Origin: Termitomyces sp. T153
Taxonomy: Eukaryota; Basidiomycota; Agaricomycetes; Agaricales; Lyophyllaceae
Assembly (NCBI GenBank): GCA_018296165.2
Contig: JACKQL020000018.1
Span: 186,001 to 250,000 of the forward strand
DNA: 64,000 nt
Direction: 5' to 3'
The notes beneath the pieces are model-generated. The model did not search any database. It saw only the letters and a list, made by a program, of their open reading frames with translations, and was not told the origin of the DNA. Numbering within the stretch: the stretch's first letter is position 1; the number at the start of each line of letters is the position of its first letter. Of this stretch, positions 23,154-32,395 are shown in pieces. A program made the position numbers and the translations under genes.

Positions 23154-24890
23154 TCATGCCAGTATCCTGCTAGTGTTACCAAGAACAGCATACCATGCCC
23201 TCACCACTACCAACTCCTCCCTTGCTGCCTCCAACTCCCTCTGGAACTGCCATTCTTCTCCTGCTGCCCTCTCATCAAAATCCAATAGCAACACCACTGG
23301 TGTTAGTGGCATCAGCCAGGCCAGATCTTTGCCCAGCCACTCTAGTTCATTGTCACCAACCTGGCACAACACATGTTGCTCTAGGCCCCCTAGCAAAGCA
23401 ATTAGTAAATGAAAAGATAGTGAATAAAGAACTTACTCATTGACAGACCTTGGTCTCCTTGGCACCTTTGTCCTTCTTCTCTATGACAATAGCCACCACC
23501 TCAGGCTTCCCCTCTCCCTCAACCTCCATGTCACTCACTTCCCACCCCACCTCAGCAACTGTCACTAAGGGAGTCATTTCCCTCATCTCCACATCTCTCT
23601 TGCCTTCCTTGCTAAGTAACTGTCCTCTCTTCTCACCAACTCCTTCTGCTGCTCCACAAAAGCCCTCACATTCTTTACCAATGCCACCTTTGCCACTATC
23701 CTCTTAGCAAACTTGCTGCCTGTGCTCCTTGATGATCATCCACTGTGCAAACAGCTCTTCCTGGTGCTGTTGCAATGATAGCAGGGCTGGGCCCCTATTT
23801 GGTACCAGCAGCCCTCTGGGTCATTCTCAGCCCAGCAGTTGTTGCACTAAGAAGTGGTTAGCAACTAGTAAAGTGACAATCGCTAAGTAACTTACTGCTC
23901 CTTGCATGCACTTGAACTCCTGTCACTTCTCTAGTGATACTGTCACCTTCCCTTTAGCCTTCTTCAGCACCACCCCAGCCCCCAACCCAGTGTCCACCAC
24001 TGTCAAGGCCTTTCACCAGCAAAGAAGTGTTGCCAAGTGCTTGTCAGAAAATGTTTCTTCAATGTGTTCCTGTGAGAAAAAGTTAGCAATCACTGCCAAG
24101 AATTAGCAAAAAGAAAAAGACTTACTTCAATATCTTTATTGTCCTTGTCTTGGGCCTTGCCCTTTCCCTTTCCCTTCCCTTTGCTCCTTGAGGTTGTTGC
24201 CAATCTTGGCAATGTTGCCAACCCCCTAGCAATGCTGCCAGCTGCAGCCTTGGGAGTCAAGGGGCCTGCCTCCATAATGTCCCCATGATTTGCCCTCTCC
24301 TTGCCCCCATGGCCCTCACTCCATCCCTCTCCCCTCACCACTGCTAATGCACCTACTGGGTGCTAGAAGAAAAACTGGTCATTTGGTGATAAATCTTCAA
24401 AAAGCTAACATACCTTTGCAGTGTTGCTAGCACTAGTGACTGCCAGGGCACTTACTGTCATTCCTGCTGTCAGGTCATCCATCAGCAACTCCAAGGAGGA
24501 GTTGACTGGAGCCTAGCAAACTTGTTAGAACTGTTGCTAAGAGAGAGAAAATGAAGAACTTATGAAGTGTACATCAAATGGGCAAACCCATTCTTCCCTC
24601 TTGTACTGCTCATAAAGTTAGCAACACTCCTTCTTGATGTTTGCCAACTCTGGCCACTCAACCCCACTCCCTACAGTCTTGAACCACTGCAATCAAGTCT
24701 GGAAGATGGTGGTAACTGCCAAGTGACAATCCTTTGCCAATGAAGCACAAGCTACAGTGAGCAGATGGTTGACCCAATTAAGAAAAGTGTGGGCCATGGT
24801 GATTTTTTTTAAGTTGAGAGGCAAGGTCAGACATAGCAATAAGTTTGAGATTGAAGTGAAGATAAGACAAGTGGAAGGAGAGGTGACAAA
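23154..24890 (-). pseudogene. Intron-bearing antisense gene inside the forward gypsy
   Basis: Reverse-strand exons join with GT-AG signals. One includes AHTFLNWVNHLLTVACASLA (about 24,800). One ends SNTAK before a GTATGT intron (about 24,405). ORF 24,347-24,123 has the Lys/Gly run SKGKGKGKGKAQDKDNKDIE and is followed by GTAAGT and an intron ending ACAG. The next exons read EHIEETFSDKHLATLL and VVLKKAKGKVTVSLEK, and then a Cys-rich part (CNNC...CWYQ...CYHC...C). After a stop at the GTAAGT near 23,440, the last exon is ORF 23,396-23,154, helical and acidic. Function unknown; the Cys spacing suggests a small zinc-binding motif. A few stops show it is decayed. Confidence 0.6.
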
Positions 24891-25910
24891 GCTCAAGCAA
24901 AACTGCCAGTTCTTTTATTCTAATCTTTTGGATGCATAGACCAAGCAAGCAATCACAGGACTTTGGAGTTGACTGAGGACAGTCAAGATTTCAGTATAGG
25001 GGATGATGATAAGACCCAGTTGTCACTGAGCATCATTTTTTGGCATTTTGGACTTAGTAGCAGCTGACTAGTTCAATTTGGCACAAGTCACAACACTCAG
25101 CATGCAGGGTCTAGCCCAAGGTCTGGACCAACATAGCCCTTGCATGGGACCTTAGCAACCATGAGACTTACTGATCACAAGGAATATCATGTGGAGCCTA
25201 GACCTTGGGTCTAAAACAGTGAGGACAAGACCTTTCCTAGCAATGATTATTAGCAATGCTAGTGACTTTTTGGCAACAAAATGGCTTTCTCTTCCCATAT
25301 ATGGACATATTGCCAGATGCTGTTTACTCTTCAGGTATTGATGTCAGACTTGCTCTTTTTGAACTTATTCACAATGATATGCCACAGAGACTTTGCTTAT
25401 AATTTTTCACTTAGTTACAGACTGATGCCTCATATTGTCAGAGGACTTCCTTTTCCAACCTCCATGACTGGTTCCAGCACCTCCACAGCTTGTCCAATGC
25501 CTCCATGGCTCTTTCCAGCACCATAGAGATCTCTAGAGCACTGCAGAGTTCTCTATATTACCTCAGCAATGCTTGCCCTAGGGTTAGGAGTAACTCCAGT
25601 CACCTGTACAGTAGTTCCCATGCCTCTGCCACCCACTGATGCACTGTGCCAAGCAGCGGGGATCCTTAGACTTGTTCACTTTGGATTCCCCTCTGCTAGG
25701 TGATTAGTTACCAATTTGTATCATTGTTTACTCCACTAATATACCTTGGATTCCCCTCTGCTAGCTGTGTGACTCTGATTCGCCACACCAGAGGTTGCCC
25801 TTACAGCAGAACAAGTCTCCTAAAACTGGCCTGGAAGCTCCGCAGAGCCACAAGGAATCTCCAAGCCACTATCTGCTACTTCTTTGCCAGGATTAAGCAT
25901 TGCAGAATTC

Positions 25911-26378
25911 TATGTCTCAGCTTGCCAACCCAGACACACCCTCGGAGGCCCCAGCCCCACAGAACAAAGCCTGTGCTCACCTGCTCCACCTAGAAACCCA
26001 GGTGCAATTAATGCAATTATCTCTCACCCACCACATGACTGAACTCTCTACCCTCTATCAGATAATAGATCTCATCTCCCAATCCCTCCAGGCATTGCTA
26101 GAATGCCTAAGCCCTAACTCTGCCCCTCCATGGCCAAGGAACCAACTCTGCCTGCTGTGATATCTGCTCCAGTGGCTCCAGTGACTCTGTGGTCACAGAT
26201 CCCTTGCCCAGTGTTGCCAGATGCATATGATGGTGCTTGTTCTGGTGGAGAGAGATTCCTACAGTCCTGCCTCACCTACATCCACCTCAGCAGGGATGCT
26301 TTTGACTCCAACATGCTGAAAATAGCCTGGGTGCTGTCATACATGAAGACTAGATGTGCCTCCACCTATGTGCTGTGA
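25911..26378 (+). pseudogene. Gag N-terminus in the deleted derivative
   Basis: ORFs 25,900-26,160 and 26,130-26,378 overlap in two frames. Together they give the same Gag as gypsy X: MSQLANPDTPSEAPAPQNK, LLHLETQVQLMQLSL, PVLPDAYDGACSGGERFLQS, SRDAFDSNMLKIAWVLSYM. The frame stops before the rest of the capsid. Confidence 0.85.
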
Positions 26379-26578
26379 GTTTTCTGCCATTCCAGAGGTG
26401 TGGGGAGCTTCCTGGACTGGGCTGCCTTTGAGAAGGACTTTCACACAGAGTTTTTTCTGTTGGACCCTGCCAAGAGCACAGATATCAGCCTGTAGATCAA
26501 GTCTACCTGGATGCCTCTGACATTATAACCACCCATCCCTCAAAAAAGCTATCACACTGCCAGTTAGGACCATTCACA

Positions 26579-27000
26579 GTGGAACAACAGGTAGGACCCT
26601 TGGCCTATCAACTCCAACTCCCTGCCAGGATGTGCCAGCTTCGTCTAGTGTTCAATGTGGTCAAACTAACCCCAGCTCTTAAAGATCCTATCCTGGGGCA
26701 ATGTCCACCACCTCCACTGCTCCCAGTAGTGGTCAACAATGATGAAGAGTACAAAGTGGAGGAAATCCTGGACAGCTGTTTATTCTGGAGACAACTACAG
26801 TACAAGGTGAAGTGGAAAGGCTATGGGATCAAGGATATTTCCTAGGAGCCATGGGAGAATGTACATGCCCCCAGACTTGTTAAGGAGTTCCATTGGAGAC
26901 ATCCAGATGCCCCACACACCATACAGGGCATCTATCCTATCTCATCAGCAGACTGCGCAATCAGGAACTACTTCTACCCCACATGTCAAGATGCTGCATG
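26579..27000 (+). pseudogene. Integrase C-terminal region and chromodomain in the deleted derivative
   Basis: ORF 26,579-26,845 begins inside the GPLAYQLQLPARMCQLRLVF region after integrase. It continues with YKVEEILDSCLFWRQLQYKV and KWKGYG, a typical chromodomain. A TAG at about 26,843 replaces a Trp codon before EPWENV. The frame then continues to the purine tract. Confidence 0.85.
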
Positions 27001-27963
27001 CTAGAGGGGGGGTGATGTCAGGGGACTTCCTTTTCCAACCTTCATGACTAGTTCCAGCACCTCTGCAGCTTATCTGATGCCTCCACAGCTCTTTCCAGCA
27101 CCACAGAGATCTCTGGAGCACTGTGGAGTTCTCTGTATTACCTCAGCAACCCTTGCCCTAAGGTTAGGAGTAACTCTGGTCACCTGTACAGTAGTTCCCA
27201 CACCTCCACTGCCCACTGATGCACTGCACCAAGCAGTGGAGATCCTTAGACTTATTTTCTTGGATTCCCCTCTGCTAGGTGATTATTTACTGATTTTTAT
27301 TGTCATTTACTCTGCTAATATACTTTGGATTCCCCTCTGCTAGCTGCATGACTCTGATCCACTGCACTGGAGGTTGCCCTTATACATATGAACCATGAAC
27401 ATATTGACAGATGCTGTTGCTAGTGGCAACTGCTTGCTTACTTTCCCATACTATACTTTTGAACAGTATAAATACTGCCTGTACATAGACACTGCATCAT
27501 CAAATCACAGAGAATCAACTCCCCCTCAAATTGAACCTGTCTATCTCTAAGCCTACCAGCTTGAGATTTCACTTTGCTGCTACCTTTACTCTATTCCCTC
27601 ACTTGCTGTTGAAAATGACTTAGCAACAAGTCTTACCAACTTCAACCCTGACTCAGTGTGGTACCAATTGCAGGTGCCCTTCATGTTATCTTGACTTAGC
27701 AATGCTGGCAACTGCAGCTAGCAACCAGTTTACCTACATTTCCTGCCTTCACCCATTCTCCTTTCAGTCACTAGTGACTTAGGCTAGTGATAGCATCCTT
27801 TTAACCCCACCTTACAACACAGCACTTGCTCTTGTTCTCTGGGATGGTTACTGGCTCACCCTCTACTATTAATTTTCTACTGCCAGCTACCCTATCTAGT
27901 AACTAGTGTTGGGTTCTCTTTTTAGGTTTTCTGCATAGCACTAGGCAGAATAGGAGCACATCA

Positions 27964-30506
27964 CCACCATGGAACTGATGGCACCTGCTTTGTTAGGTGC
28001 TATGTCAATGTTGTAGACTGGAATGGGCTTGGAGAAGGGCTGTGTGGTCAGGCCATGGCATTTGACAAACTCTGAGTCCAGAAACAGTCCTGTTGCTCCA
28101 CTATTCAGAAGAGCTATGACTCCATGGGTTTGCTGAGTGTCTGTTGTCTTGATCTTCACATCAAGGTGCAGGGAGTTGGTGAATAGGCTGGAAGCCATTA
28201 TGTACTGTCAGGGCATTCAATGCACTCAGGTGGGGCCATGCTGGTGGACCCTTCTCCTGCTCTTCCATGGAAAAGTAATATACCTCCAGGCCCAGGGGGC
28301 AATGCTGTGCAAACTGCTTAGGCTTCTGGCATCTCTAGCATACCAGCAGCACAGCATGGAGCTGTCTAGCAGCATCCATGTCCATAGGGATCCCCAGTGG
28401 CAGGAGGCATGCTGCAGGGATGGCAGGAGTAAGGGCTAACATTGAGAAAGCAGGTACAGGGTGGCAGAAGTTGGTGATCAGAGCTGGGTGCAGTGCAGAA
28501 TGTGTGTGGTGGAGCTCCCTCCAGATCTCTATGAGTTGCCACTGGTCCCAGGCCACCTCATACCATGACACAATCTTTTCATTGTCTAGGCAACCCTCTG
28601 CAAGATTGTCAATGCATTCCACCAGTCCAGGGTGCAGGCCATCCCAGAAGGTGAGGCATAATTGAAGGCTGTCAAGGTAAGTGGCTTGCTTGACCAGAGC
28701 CTGGAACAAGTCAATGTACTCATCCAGCATATGCTTTTCTTGCCTGTATTGCTCCCTATTGCATAGTGTCAAGACTGCAGTCTTGGCAGGGTCTAACAGA
28801 AAAAACTCTGCATAGAAGTCCTTCTCAAAGGTGGCCCAGTCTGGAAAACTTCCAACACCTCTGGGGTGAGGAAGACTTGCAGTGCATAGGTGGAGGCACA
28901 TCCCATCTTTATGTACAACAGTACCCAGGCTATTTTCAATGTGTTGGAGTCAAATGCATCCCTACTGAGGTGGATGTAGGTGATGCAGGACTGCAGGAAT
29001 TGTTCCCCACCAGAATGGGCACCATCATATGCATCTGATAGCATGGGGCACAGAATCCATGGCCATAGAGTCACTGGAGCTGTAGAGATGGGTGCAGATG
29101 TGGTTGGGGCTGGTTCTGCAGCTAGGGGAGGTGTGGAGGTAGGAGTTAGGCATTTGAGCAGTGCCTGGAGCAATTGGGACATGATATCTGTAGTTTGATG
29201 GAAGGTAGAGAGTTTGGTTGTATGATGCATGAGAGATGATTGTGTTAATTGCGCCTGGGTTTCTAAGTGTAGCAGGTGAGTCCAGGCTTTTGTCATAACT
29301 TGCCTCCTGGACCCCTGACCTTGTTTCCAACCTGCCCACTTCTCTGAGCCCTTCCTAATGCCCTGTCAAACTCCCCAACCATTGTCTACCCTCCAAACCC
29401 ACTCTGGGTAACTCCAACACTTCTCCAGCAAACCCTGGTAGCCCCCTAGCTAACTCTGACACCTTCTCCACAGCCATTGATGCTTCCCTCAACTCTCCCA
29501 AACCCGTGGGGCCCTTCCCACTGTTCCAAATGCTGGTGCACATCACCAACTCACTTCCCTGGTTTGCCTGACCAGCTCTGGAGTATCACAATGACCCCAG
29601 AGCAGCCCATGTCCTCAGCTGATCCCATCAGAACAACACTGCAGCCCACTCCTGATCACAACCAATACCTGTCAACTCCACATGGCTCTGTCAAGCCCCA
29701 CTGCCACACCTGCTGTCCCCTGGAGCTCTCCAGTAGTCAGTATATAAGTTGTAGAGTAGCACCTCATACTCTAGTCTTGATATTGCATTAACTGGTCACT
29801 TGTATTTCATGTTTCTTTTGTCTCCATCTCTATTTTTTAATCTCAAATCTATCTCTTGTCTCAGTTCCATCTTGTCTCATCTCTGTCTTGCCTTGACTGT
29901 CTCTGTTTTCTTTATCTTTCTAAGCCCCTTTCATCTCTGATATCAGTATAAACTCCATGCATGCACTACAACCTTCAAAGATTCTTACAACAACTCCAGA
30001 CCTTGCTCTTTGCTTGGCCCCAGAACCCATCTGTCTTGATTGATCCATCAAACTCTGGCTCCATCCCCATCATTCACAAAGCCTCTACTTGCCTTGCAGT
30101 CTATTTGTGCACCTACAAACTTGTTCCTGATGCCTGCCCAAGCCCAACATTTAAGATTTCTGGTCTTAGACTTTCCTGGACCACTCTGGACTTGCTTGGA
30201 CTGCTTTCCTTGGCTTCCTCTCACAAGTCCCTCTAGTCCATGCCAACTCCAGAGTGCTAGGTTATAAGTGGAGGACATCATGTCTGCCTAGTAAGGACTC
30301 ACCTAGTGTAGCTGAGCCCCTGTGGTCAGCAGAACCTGACAGCTTTGTTCTGTGGGGCCAAGGCCTCCAAGGGTGTGTCTGGGTTGGCAAGCTGAGACAT
30401 AGGACTCCACAGTGCTTGATCCTGGTGGGGAAGCAATGAATAGCAGCTCAGAGGTTCCTTGTGGCTAGGAGGGGCTTCCAGACCAGTTTTAGGAGACTTG
30501 TTCTGC
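27964..30506 (-). pseudogene. Gypsy X leader, Gag and protease
   Basis: From the 5' LTR leftward: a leader, then ATG at 30,400-30,398. The Gag N-terminus is split by a solo LTR (29,291-30,341) and resumes in 29,296-28,793 (PMLSDAYDGAHSGGEQFLQS, SRDAFDSNTLKIAWVLLY). Capsid follows in 28,901-28,335 (DWATFEKDFYAEFFLLDPAK, LTFWDGLHPGLVECIDNLA). A decayed zinc knuckle (CSRCQKPKQFAQHC) is next, then the protease in 28,198-27,941 with LLNSGATGLFLDSEF, where the catalytic Asp reads Asn. Coding continues at 15,158 across the inserted forward gypsy. Confidence 0.88.
29291..30341 (+). mobile_element. Solo LTR, TGTCA family, with 5-bp TSD
   Basis: 1,051 bp from TGTCAT to CTGACA, flanked by perfect GCTTT duplications (29,286-29,290; 30,342-30,346). 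It splits the Gag of gypsy X. A GTCAGTATATAAG TATA-type box lies at about 29,737. CT-rich sequence follows. Confidence 0.94.
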
Positions 30507-30855
30507 TGTAAGGGTGACCTCCAGAGTGGTGGATTGGAGTCACCCAGCTATCAGAGGGGAATCTGAAGTATATTAGCAGAGTAGACAACATTACAATCAG
30601 TAACTAATTACCTAGCAGAGGGGAATCCAAAGAGAACAAGTCTAAGGATCCCCACTGCTCAGCACAGCACATCAGTAGGCAGCAGAAGCATGAGAACTAC
30701 TCTACAGAAGGCCAGAGCTAATCCTAACCCTAGAACAATGATTGGTGAGGTAATACAGAGAACTGCAAGGTTCTTGAATGAGCCCTGGAGACATTGAACA
30801 AGCTGTGGAGGCACTGGAACAGGTTGTGGAGGTTAGAAATGGAAGTCCCCTGACA
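30507..30855 (-). mobile_element. 5' LTR of gypsy X
   Basis: 349 bp. In reverse it starts TGTCAGGGGACTTCC and ends CACCCTTACA, the same family as the LTRs of the small element at 25,436-27,384. The leader after it (GCAGAACAAGTCTCC) is also shared. No 3' LTR of this copy was found, in line with its rearrangement. Confidence 0.88.
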
Positions 30856-30856
30856 C

Positions 30857-30899
30857 CAGCTGTATGACTGAGCCACAGCCTTCAGAGGTAGCCCTTACA
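30857..30899 (+). mobile_element. LTR end fragment (X family), plus orientation
   Basis: Ends GTAGCCCTTACA and resembles the last 40 bases of the X-family LTR. It abuts the start of the oppositely oriented X LTR. A similar end occurs at 53,241-53,295. Confidence 0.6.
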
Positions 30900-32230
30900 G
30901 TGTCCTTTGGGATGAAATACTGGCAATATTCCTGTGTGCAGCCAAAGGACCATATCCCAATGTTAGAGCATGGTTTTCAATTCTATCCATTTCTTCTGTG
31001 TCTTCATTCAGGTATGCTTCCAAGTAATCAAAACCAAAAGATCTGTCTAGATGATATATGTAGTGATCTCTAGATGAATTAGAATAATGTTTGCAACTGA
31101 GAATTGGAAGATCAGTTGATACTAGTGGTATTTCTGAAGAATAAGTAATCACAGAATGTAGAATTCTCCTTGTTGGTAAAACTCTAGGAGTAGTCATCCT
31201 TCACAAGTTGCCAATGGTGGTGAGTAGCCTGGCACCATTTTCAAGTGATGCTGTCTGGCCTCCTGCTGCAGATTCTGCTCTGCTAATGTTAGGTATATTT
31301 GTTCCTGCAGTAAGGCATCACCTCCAAGCCTCCTGTAAGCTGAGATTAAGGTGGCCATCTTCTCAAAAATCTCTTGAGATGGAGATGAACTAGAGATTCA
31401 ATGATCTATATCTTGCTGAAGTTGTTCTAGGATCTGAGTCATTGTTGCCATTGTATGTGATGCCAATGCTCAAGTCATATCAACATTTGGGCATATTTTA
31501 GCACATTGACCTATAAGGGTATGACACATTTGTAAATTAACATACTTCTTCCTTTTAATGTTTATAAGCACATACAGGTCCAATGCTCTTTAGAGCATGG
31601 TACAAGTGACTTGGAGTGATCTTTCAATGAGTGACAAGTCACAGTTCTGCCTTTGCTTTGTCTCTTAGGGGCACCAAGCAAATAAACAAAACTCTTCCAA
31701 GGATTCTTCCAGTTTTGTGGATCTTGTCAAAAGAGATAGCCAATAGTGTCCTTCAATGATTCTGGATATTCAACATTGACTTGAATATCATCATAAATGT
31801 AGAGTTGTGAGAGTTGAGTTTGTTGATTTAGTGATATATCATTGTGTATGATTGGAGTTGGCTCTAGACAAGATACCTGAATGTTGTAATGGGGTAGAAG
31901 GCAGACACTAGAGGATAGACCATTTGTGCCACCAAGCAATTGAGATGTAGGTGATACAGGTCTCACAAGATGTGCCTTCACATGAGAAATCGCTGATGCA
32001 AGAGCATTATATATTTCAACTGGAGCTGATAGAGTAGCAGGTAAAGGTTCTTGAAGTGATGATCCTAATTCTTGGAGGCAGGGGGTAATGTTGACTGTAA
32101 CCCTGAAATAGTCTGAAGAAGTATCTACAGATATTCCAGAACTTATCTCTGGATTGAGGAGGTCTGTCAGGGATAGAGGAGGCATATCAGTCAATAAGAA
32201 CAAAAGTAAAAATCAATGCTATTGAAAGTG
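30895..32230 (-). pseudogene. Unrecognised decayed reading frames
   Basis: Reverse-strand remnants that do not look like gag or pol. ORF 32,203-31,727 (158 codons) is Ser/Leu-rich with VEIYNALASAISHVKAHLV. Around 31,400-31,200 a frame reads IFEKMATLISAYRRLGGDAL and EQNLQQEARQHHLKMVPGYS, with heptad-like helical character. ORF 31,197-30,895 (100 codons) has FGFDYLEAYLNEDTEEMDR. They could be one broken gene. I do not recognise the family. Composition is CpG-poor like the neighbours. Confidence 0.4.
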
Positions 32231-32296
32231 CTACAATGCTACCAACCAGGGGAAGACATGGAGATGTAAAGTCTTTTGGTTGAGGGATTTTGTAAA

Positions 32297-32395
32297 GGCA
32301 ACCTCTGGAAGCAGCAGCTCAATCATGCAGCTAGCAGAGGGGAATTTGAAGTATATTGGCAAGGTAGGTGACAATACAATCTCTTGAGTAAAGGG
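32297..32395 (-). mobile_element. Truncated X-family LTR end
   Basis: The reverse complement contains AATTCCCCTCTGCTAGCTGC and GAGGTTGCCTTTACA, matching the 3' end of the X-family LTR. It abuts the broken RNase H region of gypsy Y. Confidence 0.65.

Larger units (their letters stand above)
25436..27384 (+). mobile_element. Deleted gypsy X-family derivative with two LTRs and CATAT TSD
   Basis: LTRs at 25,436-25,805 (370 bp) and 27,016-27,384 (369 bp) both begin TGTCAG and end TTACA or TTATA. They are flanked by a perfect CATAT duplication (25,431-25,435; 27,385-27,389). A purine tract AGAGGGGGGGTGA precedes the 3' LTR. Inside are a Gag N-terminal part (about 25,910-26,378) and the integrase C-terminal region with chromodomain (26,579-27,000). 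The whole protease-RT-RNase H-integrase core is missing, so it could only move with enzymes from a relative. Confidence 0.95.
15159..27963 (+). mobile_element. Full-length forward Ty3/gypsy element with both LTRs
   Basis: The two LTRs (15,159-16,107; 25,007-27,963 with a nested insertion) are collinear and highly similar. A 4-bp duplication CCAC flanks the element (15,155-15,158; 27,964-27,967). A TGGAGCCCACTGC stretch, a plausible primer-binding site, starts three bases after the 5' LTR. Gag, protease, RT-RNase H and integrase follow in order up to TAA at 22,517-22,519. An antisense spliced ORF then fills the space to the 3' LTR. It inserted into the reverse gypsy X, whose protease frame resumes on both sides. 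Confidence 0.93.
25007..27963 (+). mobile_element. 3' LTR of the forward gypsy, split by a nested element
   Basis: LTR sequence runs 25,007-25,435 and 27,385-27,963. In between is a complete small LTR element. Compared with the 5' LTR it has about 35 extra bases near 27,630 and a longer end near 27,915-27,950. A purine stretch ATAGGGGATGA precedes it. Confidence 0.9.
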
